Assembly (NCBI GenBank): GCA_937928215.1
Contig: CALFWL010000239.1
Coordinates: forward strand, 1-38,102
Length of the DNA: 38,102 bases
Origin: an uncultured Pirellulaceae bacterium
Lineage (GTDB): Bacteria > Planctomycetota > Planctomycetia > Pirellulales > Pirellulaceae
Reading direction: 5' to 3'
Shown here: positions 1 through 8,030 of the stretch, piece by piece
How positions within the stretch are numbered: the stretch's first letter is position 1
How the letters are laid out: every line of letters starts with the position of its first letter
Notes under the pieces: generated by a model
Told to the model about the DNA's origin: nothing
Seen by the model: only the letters and a program-made list of their open reading frames with translations
The model's database searches: none
Position numbers and translations under genes: made by a program

Positions 1-695
1 TCCCACCGCTTCATCCGTCGCTGTTTGTGGGAGAACCTGAGCGTCTCTTGTTCTTTTTCGCGGTCGGATTCAATAACTTGAGCGTTACCGCCCGCGTCGC
101 GGACTCGCAAGATCGCATTGCTGTCAGATTTGACGACGCCAATGTCCAGATTGAAAAAGCTCAACTGGTCCGCGTACTGATCGATGTCGGTCGATTCATA
201 ATTGATCACCCAACGTTTGTACTCGGGGATCCCAATGCCTGAGCCCGTGCCTCCGCCTTCGCGTGAACCGGCTCCGCGTCCCGCTCCCTGAAGCAAAGCA
301 TCACCGCTAACGGCGTCTGTGTTGGCTCGGATAGCAGATACCGCATCGGTGACCGCTTCCAACGCCATGGCCAACTGAGGCGTTTCAATTTCTGGAAAGT
401 CCTCGACTCCCGGTTCCAATTCGTCATCCGCGACACCTTCAGGTTTGGAGTCACCCGAATCTTCACTGAAAGGCGTTTCAACAACGACTGCCTTGGGGGC
501 GTCCCGCTCAAGGCTGGTGTACCACAGCAAAAACAGGATCGTCGCAAACGAACCGAACATCATGATCGCTGCGACCAGAAACGCATTGAGCAAGTCGAAG
601 GCCGAGACCGTGGTCTCGACTTTTTCATGGCCGATCGAGCCGGATTCAGATTGCGGTGTGATGTCCGACAATTTTCTTGGCTTCCGAGGAAGCAT
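1..695 (-). CDS. Membrane-anchored Gly-rich protein, C-terminus cut by window edge
   Basis: An open frame runs from an ATG at 695 to the left edge with no stop, giving 231 visible residues. Residues 1-30 are basic/polar. Residues 36-60 form one strong hydrophobic segment (key stretch AIMMFGSFATILFLLWY). Next comes an acidic Pro/Glu linker (70-105), a helical stretch (107-130) and a Gly/Ser-rich hinge (138-155). A folded part begins with IPEYKRWVINYES. The topology is a single N-terminal membrane anchor with the rest outside the cytoplasm. I do not recognise a named domain. From memory, proteins of this shape in planctomycetes often sit beside ExbB/ExbD-type genes, but none is visible here, so that link is inference. 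A weak AGGA lies just before the ATG. The next gene on this strand (905-2782) lies upstream with a 209-bp gap. Confidence 0.75.
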   Translation of the reverse strand, partial: MLPRKPRKLSDITPQSESGSIGHEKVETTVSAFDLLNAFLVAAIMMFGSFATILFLLWYTSLERDAPKAVVVETPFSEDSGDSKPEGVADDELEPGVEDFPEIETPQLAMALEAVTDAVSAIRANTDAVSGDALLQGAGRGAGSREGGGTGSGIGIPEYKRWVINYESTDIDQYADQLSFFNLDIGVVKSDSNAILRVRDAGGNAQVIESDREKEQETLRFSHKQRRMKRW

Positions 696-904
696 TCCTG
701 TTGATGAACTGTTTTCGTGAAAGATCAGAGGGAGCTCAAAACCTTACACGTTGTTTTACTAGTTAGTTAATCGATGTCGATGTTTCTAGTTGATCGGTGT
801 TTCGGGACTTGCCGACCAATAAGCTACCGGAATCGGTTTCATCTCGCTCGCATAAAATGGGTTGTGAATCACACTCGTCCGGAAACTTTTTTATTCGCAA
901 GTCG

Positions 905-2782
905 TTAGTCGAGCAGCTTTGCGTTGGGTCTCAGTTTCAAATACCAGTCGGTCCAGATAGTTTTCACACGTTGATACTCAAGTTTGACTTGATCAAGCAC
1001 CTTCTGGTCAGCTGGAAGCGGAGGAACGGCAATCGGGGCCAGAGCGATTGAATCGATTTTGCGGCTGATCAACCGTAACCCGTTGTGAGCCTCGTACGCG
1101 ATACGATAATCCGGGTCACCCAAAGCGTAAAGCAAGGCCGGGACGTTACCGAGATCCTGTTCACCGGCCAAGAAACGTACCGCGATTAGGCGGCGATAAT
1201 AGTTCTTGTCCGAAATCATGGTTCGCAGGAATGACTCGAGGTTGCCGCGATTGTTTTTCTCATCGTCGCGAAACGAGTTGAGTGCTTTTCGCATTGATTT
1301 CGCAAGCACCGCTAGATCAGAGTCATCCAGCGACCCCGCCTTTAGTTGGTCTATCATCTTGTTCAGGTTTTGCTGCGTGTCATTCGCCTGAATTCTTCCG
1401 TTGACTTCCGTAAGTTCCTTGTCTTCTTCAAAACCTTGACCACCGGTCAATTGACTACCCGCAGAAGGACGAACCAGAATTTCACTGCTGCGAACGAGGA
1501 ACAGGACGGCGAACGCAGTGTTGACGTACTGGGTCGCAAGCGGATTCCGGCCCTTGGCGAACATCCCGGATTTCACTTGTGCGTCGAGCAAAAAACGGAC
1601 GCCATCGTCGTACCAAGTGTTCATCTTTCTGTTGCCCATGCCACCTTCCGATTGTTCCCGGAAATAGGCATACCGCTCGAACGCATACATGTAATAGTAG
1701 TTCCATTCATCGATTGGAACTTTAAACATCTTATCCATCACATCGTTTCCAAAGCGTTTACTGGCGGCAAGTTTACCGCCATCAAAACTAACGCGAGGGC
1801 CTTTTCTTCGCTTCGTCGCCCCGTCATCGCGTGGTTTGACGTAAATCGAAACGCCCGGTGGAAATGGCAAGACTTCCAGTTCTTCGGCAGTGGCAGCCGT
1901 CTTCTTTTTGCGTTTGGTCAATTGCAGTAAATCTGCCAGAAGGTATACCGTGCCAAGTCCAGCAGCCTGAATCGATGGAGTAGGTCTGGTTCCTAATTTC
2001 GGTCGCCCACGCGGCCTGGTCGCACTAGGATCGATTACCTTGTAATAAAATGCTCCGTTTTGCTGTTGAGTTGTAGCAAGCCAGTCCAATGCGGCCTTGG
2101 CGGCCTGCGGGTTGATTTCAAACTGGTGCTGCTCGGCGACGAACATTGCAAGGGCAGCGTACTGCATTTGTGACGTGTCGCCTTCGGTCTTATCCCTGCG
2201 ATACGAAAACGCTCCGGTACGCTTCTGACGTTTCAACAAGATGTCGATCAACAACTTGATTTCAGATTCGTACTTTTGGTCATCGAACTCGCACAGCAGG
2301 ATCAACGCGAGGGCAGGGTAATAGGTTTCATTGTGCTCGGCGATCGGCCCGTTAAGCTTGGATGGGTTCTTGGGCAGATCAGCTAGAATTCGCTTGATCG
2401 CCTCCTTCACGGTTTTGCTGTCTCGCGGCACACTCTCAGAGTAACGCTTGCTGGTCTCGATGATTGCCAGCGCTCCGAGAGCAAAGTGGCCAGAATTTCC
2501 GGGGTTGCTCTTTTCCAGAGCAGCGACTCCTTTTTCGGCAGCCGTTTGGACCACTTCATCATCAGGATGAAACTTCACTTGAGCCGCCACGCCGGCTGGC
2601 GACGTCATCGCCGCCAGCGAAACCAAGATAGTCAATAACGCGGGAATGTTTCGTCGCACGGGGGCCTCGTGCCGAGTGTCAGGATTCGAATTATACGCCA
2701 GTAACCACATCGTCCGGGAGAACCGTCTCAATATCACGTTTTGCAAAAAGTTGTCTCGGTGGACCCAATTTTTTCGAAACAT
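905..2782 (-). CDS. Secreted protein with prenyltransferase/squalene-oxidase-type repeats
   Basis: The frame encodes up to 625 residues. The true start is uncertain. A GTG at 2659 would give a 584-residue protein beginning VRRNIPALLTILVSLAAM, a conventional signal peptide ending near GVAAQ, and I prefer it; an internal ATG at 2710 is another option. The first half holds alpha/alpha repeats of the squalene-cyclase type, seen as GAFSYRRDKTEGDTSQMQYA and a second GAFYYKV unit. The cyclase acid motif DXDD was not found, so enzymatic cyclisation is not supported. The C-terminal 130 residues look HEAT-like (YYRRLIAVRFLAG, VPALLYALGDPDYRIAYEA). The role is probably a binding or scaffold protein outside the cytoplasmic membrane. 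It shares strand with the membrane-anchored gene at 1-695 and may be co-transcribed with it. Confidence 0.8.
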   Translation of the reverse strand: MFRKNWVHRDNFLQNVILRRFSRTMWLLAYNSNPDTRHEAPVRRNIPALLTILVSLAAMTSPAGVAAQVKFHPDDEVVQTAAEKGVAALEKSNPGNSGHFALGALAIIETSKRYSESVPRDSKTVKEAIKRILADLPKNPSKLNGPIAEHNETYYPALALILLCEFDDQKYESEIKLLIDILLKRQKRTGAFSYRRDKTEGDTSQMQYAALAMFVAEQHQFEINPQAAKAALDWLATTQQQNGAFYYKVIDPSATRPRGRPKLGTRPTPSIQAAGLGTVYLLADLLQLTKRKKKTAATAEELEVLPFPPGVSIYVKPRDDGATKRRKGPRVSFDGGKLAASKRFGNDVMDKMFKVPIDEWNYYYMYAFERYAYFREQSEGGMGNRKMNTWYDDGVRFLLDAQVKSGMFAKGRNPLATQYVNTAFAVLFLVRSSEILVRPSAGSQLTGGQGFEEDKELTEVNGRIQANDTQQNLNKMIDQLKAGSLDDSDLAVLAKSMRKALNSFRDDEKNNRGNLESFLRTMISDKNYYRRLIAVRFLAGEQDLGNVPALLYALGDPDYRIAYEAHNGLRLISRKIDSIALAPIAVPPLPADQKVLDQVKLEYQRVKTIWTDWYLKLRPNAKLLD

Positions 2783-3281
2783 AGATCGAATCGCGTCGAG
2801 GTCGCCATTGAACTGACAATCGCAGGGCGAACCGACAACACTTATCTTAGACGCATGTTACAGCCTGAAGTCAAGTGTAGCCCGCTCAAGACCGTTGCTC
2901 GGATACAAGCGAACGCACATGATTAGAATCCAATTCCAAGATCGCGTGCAGTAGATCAAACCGAAATATGTTGGAAGTGGTTTGAGTCAAGAAGTGAGCA
3001 GATGACCCGCTCGACATAAGGATATTAGTTCAACATACTTGCTCGGTCAACAAACCAGAGCTCAAACCGGAACTTGCTAGGTCGCAGCATGGAGGAAAAA
3101 CCAATCTCGCTCACCGAGTTTACGCCGTTGGATGCTGACTCCACCGCCGGATGCTGACTTGCAGCAGGCGATGGACTTTCGGGCCGCGTTGGTCACATCG
3201 GTCTGGACGACGGCATAGCCGCCACATTCGGTAGATGTCTCAGGAATCGGTGTGATTCGATAAATTTGGGCCGGGTCACAA
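2783..3281. other. Intergenic region upstream of tRNA-Phe
   Basis: About 500 bases without a convincing gene. Short open frames here have no recognisable protein features. The segment holds the unresolved promoter of the minus-strand gene at 905-2782 and leads into the tRNA-Phe promoter. Confidence 0.5.
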
Positions 3282-3311
3282 TTGACAGGCGAAACCCGAA
3301 TCCGGTACTAT
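3282..3311 (+). promoter_or_regulatory. Sigma-70-type promoter of tRNA-Phe
   Basis: A perfect -35 box TTGACA lies at 3282-3287 and a -10-like box TACTAT at 3306-3311, separated by 18 bases. The predicted start near 3318 is about 18 bases before the mature tRNA 5' end at 3336. This is the clearest promoter in the window. Confidence 0.75.
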
Positions 3312-3335
3312 CTTCGCTCCGCATCTGCGGAAGGC

Positions 3336-3408
3336 GGTCAGGTAGCTCAGTTGGTAGAGCAATGGACTGAAAATCCATGTGTCGGCGGTTCGAGCCCGCC
3401 CCTGACCA
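3336..3408 (+). tRNA. tRNA-Phe (anticodon GAA)
   Basis: The 73-base cloverleaf is complete. The acceptor stem GGTCAGG (3336-3342) pairs with CCTGACC (3401-3407), with discriminator A at 3408. The D arm is GCTC-AGTTGGTA-GAGC. The anticodon arm is ATGGA-CTGAAAA-TCCAT with anticodon GAA. The variable loop is GTGTC. The T arm is GGCGG-TTCGAGC-CCGCC. The 3' CCA is not encoded (the next bases are CTG) and must be added after transcription. No duplicated 3' end or integrase gene was seen nearby, so there is no sign that this tRNA serves as an integration site. Confidence 0.97.
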
Positions 3409-3910
3409 CTGCATCAAAAAATGGCCCCAGCCATAAATACCGTACGTTTGATGCCTCACTCAATGGTTACCTCACTCGACACGCGCGGGTTGTGAGGCCG
3501 ACCAGTAACATTCGCAAACCAGACACTTTGTTTGTCTGGGATGGCGATTATTTACACGGCATTTCGCCGATGTCTTTCTGCACGACGCCGGTTGAGAAAT
3601 CAGTTTTCGTCACGCCGAATGTGACCTTCTATGATTCTCGGTTTATCTACTTCGACTCTCTGCCGCGTTGCCTAATGGTCTGTCACGAATCACAGTCCGG
3701 GTTGGCATTCCTGTTTGAAGCAAGAAAACCAAGATGAGATCACATCGCGATCCCAAATTTTCAAGCCGGACAAACCACCAGTTGGACAGCGCCGCTTTGG
3801 AAACGAAATGACGCGATTTGCTGTTTTCCACCCCGGAAAGGTTTCCACGCTCTGGCGCGCGTATCGACCTCAAACTGGCGCTGTTGCTCAACTAGGTAGC
3901 CTAGCCGAGT
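3409..3910. other. Intergenic region after tRNA-Phe
   Basis: About 500 bases with no supportable gene. A small stem ATGGC/GCCAT with a 4-base loop at 3421-3434, just after the tRNA, could help end its transcript, but no T-run follows. The region receives transcription from both sides (the tRNA from the left, the gene ending at 3911 from the right). Confidence 0.45.
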
Positions 3911-6583
3911 CTACTGCACCTGCAGTTCGCCCTCGACCGAAGGGATAGGCGGAGCATTCTCGTCCGTGGAAAGGATCGAGTCACCGCTCTGGTCGAAGTC
4001 AGTTTCGTACTGATCAATCGTGATCTCGTTCCAGATCGCTGGTAAATCTGTGGTGTAACCCGTTGAGCCCAGAGTACCAGCTGAACCCAAGGAGGCAGCC
4101 GCGGAGCTTGCCGAACTAGGCAGGTGCCGCCAGCCAAGGTAGAACCAACCGTCTTCAATCATGCATTGGACCAATCTCAGGTCCCGCGCGATCTTGTTCG
4201 ACCGCAGCGCGGCGACTTCATCGATCGGCAGCAGATTGGCTGGCAGGTCAATTGCGTTTGTCTGGTTCGCTTCGGAGTTCAGTTTGTCTTCTAGGAACGA
4301 CTTGAACGCGACGATTTTTGCGTCTTTCCGATCTGGATCGGTGTAGTCGATTTCCGCTTCTCCGTCTCGAACCAATTGCAGGCCATCGGTCGAACGCTTG
4401 ATCTTGAAACGAACACTGATCTGAAGGCCGGCGTCGATCTTGCGGTCTCCTTGAGAAAACTGTTTCCCTGAAACGGAAACCGTAACCGCGTTCCCTTCGA
4501 ACTCGAACTGGATAGGTCGCACGCTGTCGAAAGTGATGCTGAAGGATTCGTCTTCGCCCGCACCGTCGCCGTCTTCGGTTGCGAGCCCTTTCGGAGTCTC
4601 GCCTGAAAGCTCTGCTGCCTTGGCGGCAAGTTCTTCGTTGCTGAATGTCTTACCGGCGAAGATCGGGTCCACCAGATTGCTCAACAGCGAGTCGTGCAAT
4701 CGAACGGTCACGTCGACGGGAACGGAACTGGCAGCCGGATAGTTGGGAGCAGCCAGGCTTCCTGCCGAGTCCAATTTGCCCACTGCCTCAATGAAGTCGG
4801 TGGACGAACGTAAGAACAGATCGGGAATCCAAGCCGCGTAATCGATGGCTCGGTCGTTAATGTCGAAGATTGCGTCTTGGCCGCCAATGACGGCCTCGCT
4901 GGTCAAACTGTCGAACTCTTCAAACGCTTCCAGTTCGGCTCGTCGCGCAGCATCGGCATCGGCATCCGCTTTCCCTTCGTTGAACTGTTTGAAGGCCAGC
5001 TTTTGAATCAGGTCGCATTTTGTCGTCAAGCCGAGGAAGTCGGTGCTCACATTGGCTGCGACTTTCGAATCACCCGCGAACAAGCCTCCGATATTCGCGT
5101 ACAGGCTTCGCCGTCCCTCGAACTGGCCATTTGCGTTCACAAATCCGTAAAATTTTCGCTCGCGGAACCGAGTGTTAGACGCAATGCTTCCTAACAGGTG
5201 AATACTCAGATGGACCTGATTCGGATCGTCTTGAAGTTCTAGGTTCACGTTCGTTGACGTGGTCGCGTAGCCTCGGATGAGGCGGCCATTCACGTTTTCG
5301 TCTAACACCCGAGTTGCCACGGCAGACTGAGCGGCAGCCGCGTTGATCAAATTCGAAGAGATGTTCAAGTAAAGGTTTGGCAGCGAGTAATCGCGGCGAA
5401 TCGCGGACACGAGCGACGGAACTTGATTTGAATTTTCAAGCCATTGCAGCAAGTTGGCAACCCGCCCCGCGGCGCGTCGTTCATCCGGCAGTCCAAGTAG
5501 CGGTAGGTCTTCCGACAGAACTTCGATTCGACGCAGCATGTCCTCTTGAAGGTTGTCTGCGGTGCCATTTGCGTAGGTCTGAATGAACTGGTCGTACGAA
5601 GTCGCTGCCGTAACGAAGTAGGGATCGAACTGCTCATTGGACAGGTCATCAAACCGTTGCTTGAAGTCTTTCATTTTCAGCAGCGTGTCTCGACGTCGAA
5701 TCAATCGCGGTCGATCGGCTTTCAAAACTTCCTTGCGACGAGCACTGATCTCTTTGATGGCGGCTTTCAGTTCGGTTTGCCGTCGTTTCAAGTCATCCAG
5801 CGTCGATGAATTGTCCGGAACGGGACCGTCGTCCGTATTCAGATGCCCCGGTTCGTCCAGCTTGATCTGGTCGTCGTTCCGATCCGGTTGCGGCCGATCC
5901 ATTTTCGGCCGTTGGATTTCTTCATCCGGCAACGCGTCGATTTCGCGAGTGATGTCGCGGAGCGCTCGCTTTTTCTCAGCAATCATGGAGCTCAGTTTTC
6001 CAACCGAAATTTCTGGGGCTCGTTCGAACACAACCGAATCAATGAATTCCATCATCGGATCCAGTTGCAGGTCGTAAAATAGTTCGGCCCGTTGCCGACT
6101 GGCCATTGTCGATCGATAGTATTTTTTCAGGACTTTCAAATCGTACGAAGCACCACTGCGCACATGGTCAAAGTGCTCTGCAGTGATTGCTTGGAACTGT
6201 CCAACGTGAGCCATCAGGATGTCTGAAAGTTCCCCTCGATAGCTATTTCTAAGGCTGGCCAGTTGGCGGTCGATCGCGTTGCGAACATCGACAAACGCTG
6301 GATGATCCGATCCCGTCACGCCGCTGGCAAAGCGATCTCGCACCCGACTGAGTGTCCCAAAATCAGCCCGATGGCCCTTGGCCGCTTGGGATTCCAAAAC
6401 ATTCAGCAACAGATATTTGCGCCAGCCGATCGCCTGATCACTGTCACCCAGCCAAGTGTTCAGCCGACGGACAGACCACTGCAAATCGTCAGCTGAATCC
6501 ACCGCTTGGCAGTTGGATCCCATGAAGCAAGTTAACACTGCCGACAGCAGCAGAATCAATCGGGGCAATTTGGTTGTGGTCAT
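3911..6583 (-). CDS. Large secreted coiled-coil protein of unknown function
   Basis: 890 residues starting from ATG at 6583. Residues 1-28 form a signal peptide (basic MTTTKLPR, hydrophobic LILLLSAVLTCFMG, then NCQAVDSADD). The N-terminal part to about residue 190 is helical. Residues 195-315 are strongly coiled-coil, with heptad-like KRREL/ELKAAIKEI patches, split near 222-260 by a Pro/Asp-rich spacer. The region from about 400 to 700 has many beta-prone stretches (for example NGRLIRGYATTSTNVNLEL). The C-terminus carries a repetitive Ser/Ala/Gly stretch and ends acidic. I recognise no enzyme motif. The protein is likely envelope-localised and structural; planctomycetes have many such lineage-restricted proteins. 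It stands alone on its strand, with an intergenic region on each side. Confidence 0.85.
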   Translation of the reverse strand: MTTTKLPRLILLLSAVLTCFMGSNCQAVDSADDLQWSVRRLNTWLGDSDQAIGWRKYLLLNVLESQAAKGHRADFGTLSRVRDRFASGVTGSDHPAFVDVRNAIDRQLASLRNSYRGELSDILMAHVGQFQAITAEHFDHVRSGASYDLKVLKKYYRSTMASRQRAELFYDLQLDPMMEFIDSVVFERAPEISVGKLSSMIAEKKRALRDITREIDALPDEEIQRPKMDRPQPDRNDDQIKLDEPGHLNTDDGPVPDNSSTLDDLKRRQTELKAAIKEISARRKEVLKADRPRLIRRRDTLLKMKDFKQRFDDLSNEQFDPYFVTAATSYDQFIQTYANGTADNLQEDMLRRIEVLSEDLPLLGLPDERRAAGRVANLLQWLENSNQVPSLVSAIRRDYSLPNLYLNISSNLINAAAAQSAVATRVLDENVNGRLIRGYATTSTNVNLELQDDPNQVHLSIHLLGSIASNTRFRERKFYGFVNANGQFEGRRSLYANIGGLFAGDSKVAANVSTDFLGLTTKCDLIQKLAFKQFNEGKADADADAARRAELEAFEEFDSLTSEAVIGGQDAIFDINDRAIDYAAWIPDLFLRSSTDFIEAVGKLDSAGSLAAPNYPAASSVPVDVTVRLHDSLLSNLVDPIFAGKTFSNEELAAKAAELSGETPKGLATEDGDGAGEDESFSITFDSVRPIQFEFEGNAVTVSVSGKQFSQGDRKIDAGLQISVRFKIKRSTDGLQLVRDGEAEIDYTDPDRKDAKIVAFKSFLEDKLNSEANQTNAIDLPANLLPIDEVAALRSNKIARDLRLVQCMIEDGWFYLGWRHLPSSASSAAASLGSAGTLGSTGYTTDLPAIWNEITIDQYETDFDQSGDSILSTDENAPPIPSVEGELQVQ

Positions 6584-6973
6584 CGAACGGGCCGAGGCAG
6601 GAAATCATGATCAAGATGCAGAACAACTCTAATTGTGATTCACACTAGAGGAAAACGCTACCGTCGCGATTCGTTTTTCCGGGCAGAACCAACCGGTTTG
6701 TGTGGTCCTTGGCGACAAATTCAATTATTCCACCAGATTGGATCAAGCTTGACGAAATGAAATTCCGTTCATCACAACGTGCCATGCGTTGCGGCCAACG
6801 GCACCCCGTCGAAGTCACTTGAATCCGCTTGCTGCCCCTTTCGCGAGATTATCGCGTTTCGTAGCATTTGTAGCACTTAATGGCGACGTGAGGAGGCAGG
6901 CGAGCGGGTCGGCGTCGGACCGGTTCCGCCAGGCACCAGGGATAGTCGAACAGTTCAAACCGGAGTTTACAGG
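6584..6973. other. Divergent intergenic region
   Basis: 390 bases between two divergent genes (minus-strand start at 6583, plus-strand start at 6974). It must carry both promoters. A TTGACG hexamer at about 6750 is the best -35-like match on the plus strand, but there is no good -10 at the right distance. No gene or repeat is supported. Confidence 0.4.
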
Positions 6974-7543
6974 ATGGCAGATTCGCTTCATGAGCGTGCA
7001 GAAGCGCTGGAAAATGGGTTTTTCGCCCACCGAGATCAAGAACTTCTGGCGAAATTGCGTGACCAGATGGAGACGGAAGAAACTCGGGAAGCCCTGTCTT
7101 CCGCGATTGGGATCGATAACCAGGAAGTCCTCGACTCCATGATAGAGCACAAGATCGATCCCAAAACGCTGTTGGTGCTCGGCCTGATTCCGATGGTTGC
7201 TGTCGCGTGGTCCGACAGCGTGCTGGAACCTGCCGAACGTGACGCGATTGCAAAAGCTGCGGACGAAGTCGGAGTCAAAGATGGCTCAGTCAGTTTCGCG
7301 TTGCTACAGAGTTGGCTGGCCACAAAACCGGGCGATGATCTGCTCGACGCGTGGAAAAGCTACATCATTGCCTTGGCAAAGACGTTGGACGAGCCCGCTT
7401 TGGGGCAGATTCGTGATCAGGTGATCGGTCGAGCTGAATCGGCGGCCCGTGCTGCCGGAGGGTTTCTGGGACTGGGAAACAAGATTTCCGACTCCGAGCA
7501 GCAGGTCATTGACGAATTGAAGCAAACATTCACTCGCGCGTGA
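6974..7543 (+). CDS. TerB-like cytoplasmic protein
   Basis: 189 residues with ATG at 6974 preceded by GGAG eight bases upstream, a usable ribosome binding site. No signal peptide is present. The sequence is almost entirely helical. The central part (AVAWSDSVLEPAERDAIAKA, about residues 75-95) resembles the first acidic helix pair of TerB/tellurite-resistance-like domains, where an Asp-rich turn is followed by an E-x-x-A-I helix. The C-terminal part has a short Gly/Ala-rich stretch (AARAAGGFLGLGNK) followed by a terminal helix. TerB-like domains are associated with metal-dependent stress responses, but no other ter gene is present, so the biological role is unknown. The family assignment rests on pattern similarity only. 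Confidence 0.75.
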   Translation: MADSLHERAEALENGFFAHRDQELLAKLRDQMETEETREALSSAIGIDNQEVLDSMIEHKIDPKTLLVLGLIPMVAVAWSDSVLEPAERDAIAKAADEVGVKDGSVSFALLQSWLATKPGDDLLDAWKSYIIALAKTLDEPALGQIRDQVIGRAESAARAAGGFLGLGNKISDSEQQVIDELKQTFTRA

Positions 7544-7667
7544 AAACCTGAGCCCTGATGGAATTGCCGGTGGCTACAAGTTTGGGGCCGCTGTTCGGCT
7601 TAGCAAACCGACTTTAACCAAAATTGGGAAAGTACGAGTCTTTCCTTTTCGGTTTTGAAATTAGCGC

Positions 7668-7708
7668 AAAAAAGGAAGGGCCTCAGCTCGCCGCTACTGA
7701 GACCCTTC
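7668..7708 (-). terminator. Intrinsic terminator, minus strand
   Basis: Read on the minus strand, GAAGGG-T-CTCAG (7708-7697) pairs with CTGAG-G-CCCTTC (7686-7675) across a 10-base loop, with a single mismatch in the stem. A run of six T follows (7673-7668). On the plus strand no T-run follows the stem, so the direction is minus. It does not follow any recognised protein gene. Confidence 0.65.
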
Positions 7709-7800
7709 TGAAGTTGGCTGTCCGAACAAAAACCTTGGTTCATGTCGGAGACCCACAGCCAGTTGTTCCTATCGGACGGGCGTTTGGCTTTCCCATAGCT
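7668..7800 (-). ncRNA. Candidate small RNA upstream of carA
   Basis: On the minus strand a stable-looking element ends in an intrinsic terminator (7668-7708). Upstream of it, TGGCTGT (about 7756-7762) pairs perfectly with ACAGCCA (about 7715-7721), and inside that CCGA pairs with TCGG around an AACCAAGGTT hairpin. A weak -10-like TATTTA lies at about 7800-7805, with TTGTAC 19 bases before it as a poor -35. No protein-coding gene ends at this terminator: the only open frame here runs straight through it and has no protein-like features. I infer a transcript of roughly 130 bases. The family is unknown. 6S RNA is a possibility to test, but the expected long closing stem between the ends is not evident. 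Confidence 0.35.
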
Positions 7801-7937
7801 AAATAAGATCGAAAAGGGCAGACAGTACAATGGTTAAACTCGGTTGTTAATCTGTACGCATTGTGTTGCTTCGCTTATCGCCTGAAGTTCGCTCAACTCA
7901 TTCATCCACCCCGTGTTTTCGGCGTCTCGGCTTTTGG

Positions 7938-7968
7938 TAGAATTGAGGTTAAACTGGATTGAATCCAG
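7938..7968 (+). promoter_or_regulatory. Possible carA promoter and operator-like palindrome
   Basis: A -10-like TAGAAT (5 of 6 to consensus) lies at 7938-7943 with only a poor TGTTTT -35. Just downstream is a near-perfect palindrome CTGGATTGAATCCAG (7954-7968), followed by a second perfect one, AACACGTGTT (7981-7990). Both lie between the predicted start of transcription and the carA start codon, where a repressor or leader structure could act. Confidence 0.35.
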
Positions 7969-8030
7969 AAAAATCTGGGAAACACGTGTTCAGCGTGTCT
8001 CTGTCTTCATGGAAATAACCGGAGCAACGA

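Noticed and set aside
206-547. Minus-strand open frame of 113 codons
   Set aside because: It overlaps the better frame at 1-695, which has a membrane segment and a sensible start; the 113-codon frame has no protein-like features.
1346-1930. Plus-strand open frame of 194 codons
   Set aside because: Lies antisense inside the secreted repeat protein gene and shows no domain or signal; a shadow frame.
3336-3408. tRNA-Phe as an integration site for a mobile element
   Set aside because: No integrase, no repeated tRNA 3' end and no change of gene style on either side.
3282-3737. Plus-strand open frame starting before the tRNA
   Set aside because: It runs through the whole tRNA-Phe gene and begins in its promoter, so it is not coding.
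7600-7830. Minus-strand open frame of 76 codons upstream of carA
   Set aside because: It passes straight through the intrinsic terminator at 7668-7708 and has no protein-like character; the region is better explained as a structured RNA.
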